This document shows, piece by piece, positions 34,489 to 42,814 of a stretch of DNA of 64,000 bases; position 1 is the stretch's first letter, and the number at the start of each line of letters is the position of its first letter. The stretch is from Actinocorallia aurantiaca (lineage in GTDB: Bacteria; Actinomycetota; Actinomycetes; Streptosporangiales; Streptosporangiaceae): contig NZ_BAAATZ010000021.1 in NCBI RefSeq assembly GCF_039533685.1, positions 124,001 through 188,000 of the forward strand, read 5' to 3'. Both the position numbers and the translations under genes were made by a program. Below the pieces are notes generated by a model. It had not been told where the DNA came from, did not search any database, and was given only the letters and a program-made list of their open reading frames with translations.

Positions 34489-34525
34489 GGGCGGGGGCCC
34501 GGGTCAGGAGCCCGGGCCCCCGCCC
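34489..34525. terminator. 15-bp perfect hairpin between FKBP and DUF6986 genes
   Basis: GGGCGGGGGCCCGGG (34489-34503) and CCCGGGCCCCCGCCC (34511-34525) pair fully with a seven-base loop. The DUF6986 stop codon lies in the loop, so its last codons form one arm. Acts for the plus-strand FKBP gene and probably both strands. Confidence 0.85.
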
Positions 34526-35703
34526 GCTCGCGGGATCTGCAGCACGGACTCGTCCAGGGCGCCGCAGGCCACGCCGCGCTGGAGGCGCTCCATGAGGTGG
34601 GGCGCGGGATCGGAGGCCGCCCTGATCTTGTCGACGGTGGCGTCCACGCCGCTGAGGTGGAAGTCGAACAGGGCGGCGTAGCGGGCGGTCAGGTGGGCGG
34701 GGTGCAGGTCCCAGCTCTGGTAGAAGCCGTGCGCAAGGGAGTGCCTGACGCCGGTGACGTGGGCCTGCCAGCAGGCGGCGATCTCGTCGCCGCCCTCGTC
34801 GCGGGGGATCATGTGCGACGGGCCGTCCGACAGCCGGATGCCGCGTCCGGCGACGGACGTCTGCAGGACGTGGCGGGCGAAGTCGCAGGCCGGGTGGTCC
34901 AGCCGCTGCTCCTCGTGGGGCAGCCCCAGCGCCGCGGTGTAGGAGGCGGCGCCGAAGTGCACGGTGCCGATCCTGCCCTGGCCGGAGGTGAGGATCCGCC
35001 GGATGCCCAGGCCGCCGCGGTGGTCGGCCAGCACCTGGGGCAGGTCGATCTGGATCTCGAAGTGCAGCACGCCTCCCGGCAGGCCCAGCGCGGCCTCGAG
35101 CCGGTCGAGGTAGTCGGTGAACACGCCGACCTGCGCGGCGTCCGCGACGTCGGGCAGGGTGATGGTGAAGCCGCCGGGCAGCCGGCCGAGCCGGTCGCGC
35201 AGCGAGGTGAGGAAGCCGTCGAGGGTGCGCATCGCCCGCTCGTGCCCGCCGCCGGAGAACGACTTGACGCGCACCCCCCAGAAGTGCGGGAGCCGCTGGG
35301 CGTTGTAGGAGGCGGCGACGGCCTCGACCGCCTGGGCGACGTGGGCGTCCTCCTCGTCCTCGCCGCGCGTCCCGTAGGCGCCGGCGAAGTCGATGCGGAG
35401 GTCCTCGACGGGCTCGCGGGCGAGCTTGGCGGCGACCCGCGAGCGGATCATCCCGGCCAGGCTCGGATCGAGCATGAAGGTGGTGCCGAAGGAGCCGTCG
35501 CCCGGCGTGTGCTTGTTCAGCAGCCGCAGCGCCCGCCCGCCCCATTCGGCCGGGGTGTCCGCGGAGAACTCGTCGGCGGGGACGAACACCGTGTGGACTG
35601 GTTGGCGGCCCCCGCTGGATCCGGGGAACTGGCTGGCTAGGTCGGCGGCCAGGGCGCGTACCCGCTCCGCCAGATCGTCGGTCTTCGACAGGCTGAGGTT
35701 CAC
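34504..35703 (-). CDS. DUF6986 family, aldolase-like protein
   Basis: 399-residue soluble protein of the actinobacterial DUF6986 family, often annotated as an aldolase of the HpcH/citrate-lyase fold. Visible elements: DLRIDFAGAYG, HFWGVRVKSFSGGGHERAMRTL by region, ITLPDV, HFEIQIDLPQV with candidate metal-binding acidic residues, GRIGTVHFGAASYTAALG and AHGFYQSWDLHPAHL. GTG 35703 overlaps the epimerase stop (GTGA). I recall relatives near purine-degradation genes, and PucR, DUF2877 and FdrA-like genes lie nearby, so a role in ureide or glyoxylate-type metabolism is a reasonable guess. Reaction unproven. Confidence 0.75.
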   Translation of the reverse strand: MNLSLSKTDDLAERVRALAADLASQFPGSSGGRQPVHTVFVPADEFSADTPAEWGGRALRLLNKHTPGDGSFGTTFMLDPSLAGMIRSRVAAKLAREPVEDLRIDFAGAYGTRGEDEEDAHVAQAVEAVAASYNAQRLPHFWGVRVKSFSGGGHERAMRTLDGFLTSLRDRLGRLPGGFTITLPDVADAAQVGVFTDYLDRLEAALGLPGGVLHFEIQIDLPQVLADHRGGLGIRRILTSGQGRIGTVHFGAASYTAALGLPHEEQRLDHPACDFARHVLQTSVAGRGIRLSDGPSHMIPRDEGGDEIAACWQAHVTGVRHSLAHGFYQSWDLHPAHLTARYAALFDFHLSGVDATVDKIRAASDPAPHLMERLQRGVACGALDESVLQIPRAGGGPGS

Positions 35704-36602
35704 AGGGAAATGATCCCCCAAGATCCGGAGAATGTGTCCCCCGGTTTCAAGGTGATGAGGTCGACACCGGTGTTGAAGGCGTTGGGCGGGCAGGTCATCG
35801 GTTCGACGGCCAGTCCGGTCCGCGCCTTTTCTCCGGGAAGGTCGTCCGCGGTGTAGAGCTGGAGCCAGGGGTGGTTCTCGTCGGCCCACAGCCCGACGGT
35901 GCGGCCTCCGCCGCTGAGCCCCACCCACACCCGCCCCTCCCCGTACGGCAGCCCCGTGTAGGCGGTGTCGATGCGGCGGTCGCCGAAGCGGCCGCCCGCG
36001 GTCAGGTCGTAGCGGGTGCCGGTGACGGGGACGGGCGCCCCGGACGGGATGAGCCGGTCGTTGACGGGCTGGTAGTGGGTGGCGCCGAACGTCACGGTGC
36101 ACTTGTCCAGCGGCAGCCCCACGGTGAGGTAGGGGTGCGCGCTCTGCCCGTAGGGCGCGTTGCGGGTGCCGGAGTTGGTGGCCGAGAGCGTCGCGGTCAG
36201 CCCCCGTTCGGCGTCGAGCGCGTAGGTGACGGCCAGGTCGAGCCGGTAGGGGTAGCCGGGGCGGCCGAGGATCCGGTGGCGCAGGGTCACGCTGGAGTCG
36301 CCGTGCTCGCCGGCCGTCCAGGACTCCCAGCGCACCAGCCCGTGGATCGCGCAGTCGCGTTCGGGCTCGGTGACGGGGGTGCGCTGCTCGGCGCCCTCGA
36401 AGACGTAGACCCCGCGGTCGATCCGGTTGGGCCAGGGCGCCAGGAGCTGGCCGAAGGCCGCCGGGACCACGTCGTCGGGGTCGTGTTCCAGGACCAGGGG
36501 CCGTCCGCCGCGGGTGAGGGAGCGCAGCGTCCCGCCCTGCTCGGTGACGACCGCCCGGTAGGGGCCGGCGGTGATGGTGTGCTGGGTGCCGGTGAGCGTC
36601 AT
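35700..36602 (-). CDS. Aldose 1-epimerase family protein
   Basis: 300-residue beta-sandwich protein of the galactose-mutarotase family. Conserved pieces include LLAPWPNRIDRGVYVF, CAIHGLVRWESW with the His used in catalysis, YGQSAHPYL with the second His, and AVEPMTCPPNAFN with the catalytic Glu. ATG 36602 gives MTLTGTQHTI. It is coupled to the downstream DUF6986 gene by a GTGA overlap. Interconverts sugar anomers in most relatives; its pairing with an aldolase-like protein suggests an aldose substrate, but this is inference. The 113-base upstream spacer is unusually A/T-rich, probably its promoter. Confidence 0.88.
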   Translation of the reverse strand: MTLTGTQHTITAGPYRAVVTEQGGTLRSLTRGGRPLVLEHDPDDVVPAAFGQLLAPWPNRIDRGVYVFEGAEQRTPVTEPERDCAIHGLVRWESWTAGEHGDSSVTLRHRILGRPGYPYRLDLAVTYALDAERGLTATLSATNSGTRNAPYGQSAHPYLTVGLPLDKCTVTFGATHYQPVNDRLIPSGAPVPVTGTRYDLTAGGRFGDRRIDTAYTGLPYGEGRVWVGLSGGGRTVGLWADENHPWLQLYTADDLPGEKARTGLAVEPMTCPPNAFNTGVDLITLKPGDTFSGSWGIISL

Positions 36603-36715
36603 GCCGCCATTGTCGCGGACCGCTCCCCGCCCAAGATCCCTGAGGCTGTCACAGTTAGCTGGCCGCTCCGTGGACAGTCTTCTATCTCCCCTTATTTCTG
36701 GGGAAATTTTACGAA

Positions 36716-37255
36716 CTATAGGTGCCGGTCCGAACACGGACGGGCGGCCAGGCCGAACCGGGCCAGCACCGCCTCCTCCTCGCCGGGCGCCGCCGAGACC
36801 ACGGGAGTCGCCAGCCGCCGGGCCGCCTCCCTCAGCAGCTCCGAGACCTCCGGCGGCGGGCGCTCCGCCGCGATCACCACGACGGTGACGGCCGGATCCC
36901 CGTCCAGGGCGACCAGCGCCTGGAGGGTGGAGCGCCCGCACACCGCGGCCGACAGGTCGCGGGCTCCCACCGGCAGCACCCGGCCGCCCTCCCCGGCGAG
37001 GGCCAGCAGACGCAGCACCCGGCCGGTCGCCTCCGCGCCGACCCCCACGATCCCGAACCTCCCGGGCGGCAGCGCGCCGGGCTGGGCGCCGGGGCCCAGC
37101 ACCAGCCTGCCCCTGGCGGCCGCCTCGTCCTTCAGCGCGATCTCCTCGGCGAGGGACAGCTCCATGCCGGGCAGCAGCACGTCACGTCCCCGCCGCAGCA
37201 GCGCGACCGCCTCGCGGAAGGCTTGCGGCCCTGCGACCGGGACCGGTTCGCTCAC
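36716..37255 (-). CDS. Short FdrA-like protein (CoA-ligase-like domain only)
   Basis: 179-residue protein matching the central part of FdrA: LLPGMELSLAEEIALKDEA, GRLVLGP, FGIVGVGAEATGRVL, LALAGEGGRVLPVGARDLSAAV and a final VVVIAAERPPPEVSELL region, here given as pieces. Full FdrA proteins are about 500-550 residues; the N-terminal and C-terminal domains are missing, with no sign of frameshifted remains on either side. In E. coli FdrA works with YlbE (DUF1116) and YlbF (DUF2877) in the oxamate carbamoyltransferase step of allantoin use. GTG 37255 overlaps the DUF2877 stop (GTGA). It may be a minimal partner or a relic. Confidence 0.72.
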   Translation of the reverse strand: MSEPVPVAGPQAFREAVALLRRGRDVLLPGMELSLAEEIALKDEAAARGRLVLGPGAQPGALPPGRFGIVGVGAEATGRVLRLLALAGEGGRVLPVGARDLSAAVCGRSTLQALVALDGDPAVTVVVIAAERPPPEVSELLREAARRLATPVVSAAPGEEEAVLARFGLAARPCSDRHL

Positions 37256-38196
37256 GCAGAGGCCAGCCTGGAGGACGGCCGGTTGAGCGCGAGCACCGCC
37301 CTGCTTCCCGCGAGCAGGCCCCAGGCCAGGTCCGCGCCGGAGTAGCGGCTGGAGGCCACCAGCCTGCGCACGGCGGGCGCCAGCGCCTCGTGCCCGGCCA
37401 GGGCGCGCAGCACCGCCCCCGCCTCGCCGCTGGGCTGCCCCGCCGCCGCGCAGTGCAGCAGGGAGGCCGACAGCGAGGTGGTCCGGGTCTCGGCGTCGGT
37501 GGTGACGGCCGCGCCGAGCCAGTCGGCCAGCCACACCGCGCGCGCTCCTCCGGCCGTCACCTCGCCGAGCAGCCGCAGCGAGAGCAGCATCCCCGCGATC
37601 ACGTCGTCGCCGCTGGGGGTGAGGCCGGGGCCGAGCCCGACGATCCGCTCGGCCGCCTGCACCGCCTGGGCCAGGTCGCCCGACGCGCAGCCCGACGCCA
37701 GCGCGGCGGGGCCGGAATGCCCGGCCAGCCCGCAGGCGCGCGGGTCCAGCGCGGCCTCCAGCAGCATCGCCCCGTGCCGCAGCCTCGCCTCGGGCAGCGG
37801 CCCGAGCACCGGGCGCGGGTCCCACCAGCGCCGCACCCTGACGCGCAGGCCGCCGGCCTCCGCGTGCCCGTCCCCGATCCAGCCCGCGTCGCCCTCGCGC
37901 ACTCCGGCGAAGGGCTGCTGCCTGACCCCCGCCGGGACCACGATGGAGTTGGCCGGGCGCATGCCGTCGGACCCGACGAGCGCCACGACGCGGGGTTCGC
38001 AGCCCCCGTTGATCCGCAGATAGGCGGCCGAGGGGAAGACCGCGATCACCCTGGCGGACCGGCGCGGCCGTTCCACCGCCTCCCGTACGGCCAGCCCGGC
38101 CGCCCCTGGAACCGGGGCGCGGACCGGCTCGGCACCGGGGTCCGGCGCGACCGGCTGGGGTCCGGTCCTGAGAGCGGGATCGCTCCGTTCGATCAC
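37252..38196 (-). CDS. DUF2877 domain protein (YlbF/AllH-like)
   Basis: 314-residue soluble protein with the hallmark GLGPGLTPSGDDVIAGML near residue 180, preceded by SGCASGDLAQAVQAAERI. This is the DUF2877 family (E. coli YlbF), linked to the oxamate carbamoyltransferase of ureide catabolism. GTG 38196 has GGAGG eight bases upstream. It is transcribed with the short FdrA-like gene and divergently from a PucR regulator, whose family typically controls purine use. No DUF1116 (YlbE) gene, the usual third member, is present in the window. Confidence 0.83.
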   Translation of the reverse strand: MIERSDPALRTGPQPVAPDPGAEPVRAPVPGAAGLAVREAVERPRRSARVIAVFPSAAYLRINGGCEPRVVALVGSDGMRPANSIVVPAGVRQQPFAGVREGDAGWIGDGHAEAGGLRVRVRRWWDPRPVLGPLPEARLRHGAMLLEAALDPRACGLAGHSGPAALASGCASGDLAQAVQAAERIVGLGPGLTPSGDDVIAGMLLSLRLLGEVTAGGARAVWLADWLGAAVTTDAETRTTSLSASLLHCAAAGQPSGEAGAVLRALAGHEALAPAVRRLVASSRYSGADLAWGLLAGSRAVLALNRPSSRLASA

Positions 38197-38317
38197 CGGA
38201 TCGCCTCCGTCTTTGTGATGTCAACGGGACGTTAACCGTATGACCAAGATCGCCGTATGGAGAAACTTGCCAAGGATACTTGCCCTTATTCGTCTTTCTT
38301 GTGAAAGTTGTCGCGCC

Positions 38318-40024
38318 ATGGAGAACCGAACAGACCTCTGGACCAGACGCACCGGCGAGAACCACGCCCTCCCGCCCCGGCTGCGGCTGGCCAGCACCGG
38401 CACCCTCACCTACGGGCTGCCCGTCCGGGAGGTCCTGGGCGTCTCCACCCTGGCCGACGCCGTACTCGTCGCCGGCGCCGCCGGGCTCGACCGGGTGGTG
38501 CAGCGCCTCAACGTCATGGAGGTGCCCGACGTCCTCGCCTGGGTCAAGCCCAACGAGCTGCTGCTGACCACCGGCTACCCGCTGCGCAACCGCCCCGCCG
38601 CGCTCGGCCACCTGGTGACCGGGCTGAACGAGCGCGACGTCGCGGCGCTGGCCGTCAAACCCGGCGCCTACCTCGACGAGCTGCCCGCCGAGATGATCGC
38701 CCAGGCCGACCGGCTCGGCTTCCCCCTCATCCAGCTGCCCGAGCACGTCGGCTTCGACGACATCCTCAACCAGGTGCTCACCGACATCCTCAACCGGCAG
38801 GCGGCGATCCTCGCCCGCACCGAGGAGGTGCACCGTGCGCTCGTCCAGATCGTCCTGTGCGGGGGCGGGCTGCGCGAGGTGACCGAGGAGCTGGCCGCGC
38901 TGCTGGGCGGCGCCGTCCTCACCCTGGACGGCGAGCAGCGCGTCCTGGCGCGGGCCGGCGACCCGCAGGACCTGCGCTCCCTGGAGGACTGGCTGGACGG
39001 CCTCCCCACACCCGGGCTGCACGGCGACCGCCTGGCGGTGCCGGTCGCCGCGGGCGGCCTCGACCACGGGCTCATCGCCGCGTACTGCCCCGGCGGCGAC
39101 CTCAGCGAGACCGAGGTCGGCATCCTGGAGCGCGCCGCCACGGTCGCGGCGCTCGTCATCACCAAGCAGCAGGCCGTCGCGGCGGTGGAGGGCAAGTACC
39201 GGGCCGACTTCCTGCGCGACGTGCTCGCCGGACGTGCTGGCGAGGGCTCCCGTGTCATGGCGCGCTGCGCCGGGTTCGGCTGGGACCTGGACCGGCCCGT
39301 CGCGGTGGTCGTCGCCTCACTGGACCTGGACCCCGCCGGCCCCGACCCCGCCACCGGGGCCGTCAGCGCCTCCGGGGCCGGCAACGCGGACGACGAGGCG
39401 GCCAAGCTCGCGCAGGAGCGGTTCGCCGCGGCCTGGACCGCGGCGGTGCGCCGCAGGGACCGGTCCGCCGCGGTGGCCTCCTTCGCCCGCGAGATCGTCG
39501 CGATCGTCGGCCTGCCCGCGATCGGCGACCTGCAGGACCTGGTGAACGGGCTGGTCCGCGAGGTCTCCTCAGGGGAGTCGCTGGTGTTCTCCACCGGCGT
39601 CAGCAGGTCGGTGAAGACCCCCGAGAGGCTGCCCGACGCCTACGACCAGGCGGTCAAGGCGGTGCGGGTGGGCCGGCAGATGCACGGCCCCGGCGCGACC
39701 GCGCACTTCGACTCGCTCGGCGTCTACCGGCTGCTCAGCCTGGTGGAGGACACCGCCGAACTGCACTCCTTCGTCCGGGAGACGCTGGGCGAGCTCGCGG
39801 AGGACGCCGACACCGAGGCCGCCGACCTGCGCCGCACGCTGCAGGTGCTGCTGGAGACCAACCTGAACGTGGCCGAGACCGCGCGCAGGCTGCACTTCCA
39901 CTACAACACGCTGCGCTACCGCATCGGCAAGCTGGAGCGGCTGCTGGGCCCCTTCACCGAGGACCCGCACCTGCAGCTGAACCTCAACCTCGCGCTCCAG
40001 GTGCTGCGGATGCGCGGGATCTGA
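38318..40024 (+). CDS. PucR family transcriptional regulator
   Basis: 568-residue regulator. An N-terminal PucR sensor domain begins near LPVREVLGVSTLADAVLVAG and includes GLDRVVQRLNVMEVPDVLAWV, a GGDEF-like central region follows, and the C-terminal PucR helix-turn-helix reads LLETNLNVAETARRLHFHYN and LRYRIGKLERLLG. ATG 38318 is my choice (GAAAG nine bases upstream); ATG 38240 is in frame and would add 26 residues. PucR proteins activate purine/ureide degradation genes in several bacteria. The divergent DUF2877-FdrA pair is the obvious target; the 121-base spacer is A/T-rich. Confidence 0.88.
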   Translation: MENRTDLWTRRTGENHALPPRLRLASTGTLTYGLPVREVLGVSTLADAVLVAGAAGLDRVVQRLNVMEVPDVLAWVKPNELLLTTGYPLRNRPAALGHLVTGLNERDVAALAVKPGAYLDELPAEMIAQADRLGFPLIQLPEHVGFDDILNQVLTDILNRQAAILARTEEVHRALVQIVLCGGGLREVTEELAALLGGAVLTLDGEQRVLARAGDPQDLRSLEDWLDGLPTPGLHGDRLAVPVAAGGLDHGLIAAYCPGGDLSETEVGILERAATVAALVITKQQAVAAVEGKYRADFLRDVLAGRAGEGSRVMARCAGFGWDLDRPVAVVVASLDLDPAGPDPATGAVSASGAGNADDEAAKLAQERFAAAWTAAVRRRDRSAAVASFAREIVAIVGLPAIGDLQDLVNGLVREVSSGESLVFSTGVSRSVKTPERLPDAYDQAVKAVRVGRQMHGPGATAHFDSLGVYRLLSLVEDTAELHSFVRETLGELAEDADTEAADLRRTLQVLLETNLNVAETARRLHFHYNTLRYRIGKLERLLGPFTEDPHLQLNLNLALQVLRMRGI

Positions 40025-40027
40025 CGC

Positions 40028-40861
40028 TCAGCCCTTCGCGTTGCCGCCCAGGGACTCCGGCAGGTAGTTCTCGACGGCGGCGGGCTTGAAGCCCTGCTCG
40101 CGGATCCAGCCGAGGATCGTCCGCATCTGCGCGGCGAGGCCCTTGCGGTAGTGCATGAGGATGATGTCGCCGGGCTTGAAGCCCTGGCCGCCGTCGCCGC
40201 GCACGAAGGCGTCCCGGACCCCTTGCGGCGACGTCGTGCCGTTGTAGTACTCCGCCGACCACAGCAGCACGGACTTCATGCCGCACTCCTTGACCACCTG
40301 CCGCGTCGTGTCGTTGTAGCTGCCGAACGGCGGCCGGAAGATGGTCGGACGGCGGCCGTACTGCTCCTCGATCTTGTCCGAGGCGCCGCAGATCTCCTGG
40401 CGCTGCCCCTCGGGGCCGAGCACTCCGAGGTTCTTGTGGTTGACGCTGTGGTTCTCCATGCGGGAGCCGGCGCTCTTCAGCGCCCAGAAGTACGGCCCGT
40501 GCTGCGGGATGTAGACCGAGGTGAGGAAGGTCAGGATGGGGACCTTCTCCTGGCGGACGATCTCGACGAACTCCGCGTCGTACTCGTAGCCGTCGTCGAT
40601 GGTCAGGAAGACGACCTTCTCCTGCGTCTCGATCCGGCTGATGACGGGCGGCAGCCCGTCGGCGGACGGCTGCGGGAGCGTCCACGAGCCGGGTGCCGGC
40701 GCGGGCCAGGACCGGTCGGAGAACACCGTCCGGTACTCCGCCTTCATCTCCTCGACGTCGGGGCCGTTGACGGCCTGGACCCGGACCGAGGGCCACACCC
40801 CGGCGGCCACCGCCAGGACAGCCGCCACCGCACTGGAGAGGAGGGGGAAACCACCGCGCAT
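40028..40861 (-). CDS. Polysaccharide deacetylase (NodB domain), secreted or anchored
   Basis: 277-residue protein with an N-terminal signal/anchor helix (about residues 4-28) and a NodB catalytic domain. Motifs: TIDDGYEYD (catalytic Asp and metal Asp), ENHSVNHKNLG with two metal His, RPPFGSYN and ILMHY. It should remove acetyl or other N-acyl groups from a wall glycan outside the membrane. ATG 40861 (MRGGFPLLSS) is chosen; TTG 40870 has a better-spaced GGGGTG and would add three residues. It is convergent with pucR, three bases between stop codons, no hairpin. Unrelated in function to the ureide genes. Confidence 0.88.
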   Translation of the reverse strand: MRGGFPLLSSAVAAVLAVAAGVWPSVRVQAVNGPDVEEMKAEYRTVFSDRSWPAPAPGSWTLPQPSADGLPPVISRIETQEKVVFLTIDDGYEYDAEFVEIVRQEKVPILTFLTSVYIPQHGPYFWALKSAGSRMENHSVNHKNLGVLGPEGQRQEICGASDKIEEQYGRRPTIFRPPFGSYNDTTRQVVKECGMKSVLLWSAEYYNGTTSPQGVRDAFVRGDGGQGFKPGDIILMHYRKGLAAQMRTILGWIREQGFKPAAVENYLPESLGGNAKG

Positions 40862-40999
40862 GGCGAACAATCTCGCACACCCCGGTGATCGCTGGCGAAT
40901 CCGGCACGCCGGTCCTCCGGAGGAAGTTTCCCCGGACGAACCCGGCGGAAGACCGCAGAGCGGGACCGGCGAATCTCACCGCGCCCGCCCCGGGGCGGT

Positions 41000-41005
41000 T
41001 AGGGT
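41000..41005 (+). promoter_or_regulatory. -10 of a leaderless transcript for the MobA-like gene
   Basis: TAGGGT fits TANNNT and ends six bases before the ATG at 41012, placing transcription start at or next to the A of ATG. No ribosome site is present. Confidence 0.6.
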
Positions 41006-41011
41006 CGAGAG

Positions 41012-41416
41012 ATGCTGAGGATCGCGGCGGTACTGCTGGCCACGGACGAGGACGCCGTGGCCCTCATCGACGGCGAACGCAGGGTCGACCGGGACGTCCG
41101 GACGCTGCGCGAGGGCGGCTGCGGCCCGATCGCGGTGGTCACCGGCGCGGTGCCGATCGAGGTGCTCGGCGGGCTGATCGTGCCCGACCCGCGCTGGCGG
41201 GACGGGCCGGAGTCCAGCGTCCGGGCCGGGCTGGCCGCGCTGCCGCCGCGCACCGGCAGCGCCCTCCTGGCCCGCACCGGGGCTCCCGGGCTGACCCCGG
41301 GGGCGGTCCGGCAGGCGATCGAGGCGGGGGCGCGGCCTCCCGCCGATCTCGATCTCGAACATACGGCGGGTCCGGTCCTCCTCGACCTGAGCCACCGCGC
41401 GAACCGCATACCCTGA
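41012..41416 (+). CDS. Degenerate MobA-like NTP-transferase-fold protein
   Basis: 134-residue protein that reads like a shortened molybdenum-cofactor nucleotidyltransferase (MobA/MocA type). The middle is close: VRTLREGGCGPIAVVTGA and VPDPRWRDGPESSVRAGLAAL match the family's second strand and its NPxWxxGxxxSLRAGL segment. The N-terminal GGxSxRMGxxK nucleotide loop is replaced by LLATDEDAVALIDGERR and the C-terminal half is missing, so catalysis is doubtful. It lies 40 bases upstream of a sulfite-oxidase-fold molybdoenzyme and probably shares its transcript, suggesting a cofactor-handling or chaperone role. The start at 41012 appears leaderless. Confidence 0.7.
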   Translation: MLRIAAVLLATDEDAVALIDGERRVDRDVRTLREGGCGPIAVVTGAVPIEVLGGLIVPDPRWRDGPESSVRAGLAALPPRTGSALLARTGAPGLTPGAVRQAIEAGARPPADLDLEHTAGPVLLDLSHRANRIP

Positions 41417-41456
41417 TTGCCGATTGACTTGGTATGGATTGGTGGAGCATCCTGAG

Positions 41457-42551
41457 ATGGTGCTGCGTGAAGACTCGTTCCGAGTACAACAGGTCCGCGA
41501 CGCCGGCCGACCGGGCACCGGCGAGGATTTCGAGATGCGCTGGGAGTCCATGCGCGGAGTCGGCCACCACACCCCCGCGGACCAGTTCTTCGTCCGCAGC
41601 CACAGCGGCGTGCCCGAGATCGACCCTCGGACGTGGACGATGCGGCTGCACGGCGACGGCCTGCGCGGCGGCCCCGTGGAGTTCGACCTCGAGGACCTGC
41701 GCGCGCTGCCCTCGCACTCGGCGACCGCGTTCATCGAGTGCGCCGGCAACGGCCGCAGCCTCTACACCGTCCAGCAGAACCAGCGGGTGGAGGGCACCCC
41801 CTGGGGCCTGGGCGCGATCGGCGTGGCCCACTGGACGGGCGTCCCGCTGTCGGTGCTGCTGGAGCGGGCCGGCATCCGCGACGACGCGGTGGACCTCCTC
41901 CCCCGCGGCCTGGACCGCCCCTTCGTCCGCGACGGAGTGGACTACGGGCGCGTCCGCAGGCCGCTGCCGGTCTCCAAGGCGATGAAGGACGTCCTGGTCG
42001 CCTACGAGATGAACGGCCACCCCCTGCGGCCCGAGCACGGCTTCCCCGCACGGCTCGTCGTGCCCGACTGGGTGGGCGTCGCCTCGATCAAGTGGCTCGG
42101 CGACGTCGAGGTGTCCACCGGCCCGCTGCACTCCCCCTGGGACACCGACTTCTACCGGCTGTTCGGGCTGGGGCACCCGCCAGAGGGCAGCGCCCCGCTG
42201 ACCACGGTGCCGATCAAGAGCGCCTTCGAGATCTCCCCCCAGGCCAAGATCGCCAAGGGCCGCGAGTACCTGCTGACCGGGCGCTCCTGGTCGGGCAACG
42301 GCGCGATCCGCTCGGTCGAGGTGAGCACCGACGGCGGCGGCGAATGGCGGCCCGCCCGCCTCGTCGGCCCCCGCCAGGCGCACACCTGGGCCCAGTGGGA
42401 GTTCCCCTGGTCCCCCGAGCGGCGCGGCCCCGCCCAGCTCATGGCCCGTGCGACGGACGAGCTCGGCGTCACCCAGTCCCTCGGCGCCCCCTACAACTCC
42501 AAGGGCTACCTCTTCGGCGCGGTCGTCCGCCACCCCGTCACGGTCGTCTAA
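41457..42551 (+). CDS. Sulfite oxidase-fold molybdopterin-dependent oxidoreductase
   Basis: 364-residue soluble protein with an N-terminal Moco domain and a C-terminal Mo-co dimerisation (Ig-like) domain from about residue 245. The molybdenum-ligating cysteine is Cys95 in AFIECAGNGRSLY; GYLF and SIKWLGDVEVS regions also match. There is no heme domain, Tat signal or membrane anchor, so it is cytoplasmic as written. ATG 41457 is preferred: GGTGGAG lies nine bases upstream; a TTG at 41424 would add 11 residues. Electron acceptor and substrate are unknown. The stop overlaps the convergent small membrane protein gene. Confidence 0.9.
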   Translation: MVLREDSFRVQQVRDAGRPGTGEDFEMRWESMRGVGHHTPADQFFVRSHSGVPEIDPRTWTMRLHGDGLRGGPVEFDLEDLRALPSHSATAFIECAGNGRSLYTVQQNQRVEGTPWGLGAIGVAHWTGVPLSVLLERAGIRDDAVDLLPRGLDRPFVRDGVDYGRVRRPLPVSKAMKDVLVAYEMNGHPLRPEHGFPARLVVPDWVGVASIKWLGDVEVSTGPLHSPWDTDFYRLFGLGHPPEGSAPLTTVPIKSAFEISPQAKIAKGREYLLTGRSWSGNGAIRSVEVSTDGGGEWRPARLVGPRQAHTWAQWEFPWSPERRGPAQLMARATDELGVTQSLGAPYNSKGYLFGAVVRHPVTVV

Positions 42552-42805
42552 TCCGCGTCGGGCTCCGGTTCCGGAAGCGGCTTCCGCGGGTGGAACATGC
42601 TCCAGACGAGGAAGCACAGGCCGAACGCCAGCATCGCCAGGCCGACCCACAGGTTGATGTCCACGCCCTGGGCCTTCTGGCGGGCGGCGGGGCTGTCGAT
42701 GAGGCCGACGATCGTCAGGATGACGCCGTAGATGGCGAAGAGGCCGCCGATGACGACCCGGATGTCGAGCAGGTTGGCCAGCAGTTCGGCGAGCAGACGG
42801 CGCAT
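42548..42805 (-). CDS. Small two-helix membrane protein, symporter partner
   Basis: 85-residue protein with two hydrophobic helices (about residues 15-36 and 52-68) separated by a short polar loop, and an acidic Pro/Glu/Asp tail. I do not recognise a named family. It starts nine bases after the sodium/solute symporter stop on the same strand, so it is probably a companion subunit, comparable in layout to small DUF-type partners of other SSS transporters. Its TAG overlaps the TAA of the convergent molybdoenzyme gene. Confidence 0.72.
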   Translation of the reverse strand: MRRLLAELLANLLDIRVVIGGLFAIYGVILTIVGLIDSPAARQKAQGVDINLWVGLAMLAFGLCFLVWSMFHPRKPLPEPEPDAD

Positions 42806-42814
42806 CTCGGGCTC

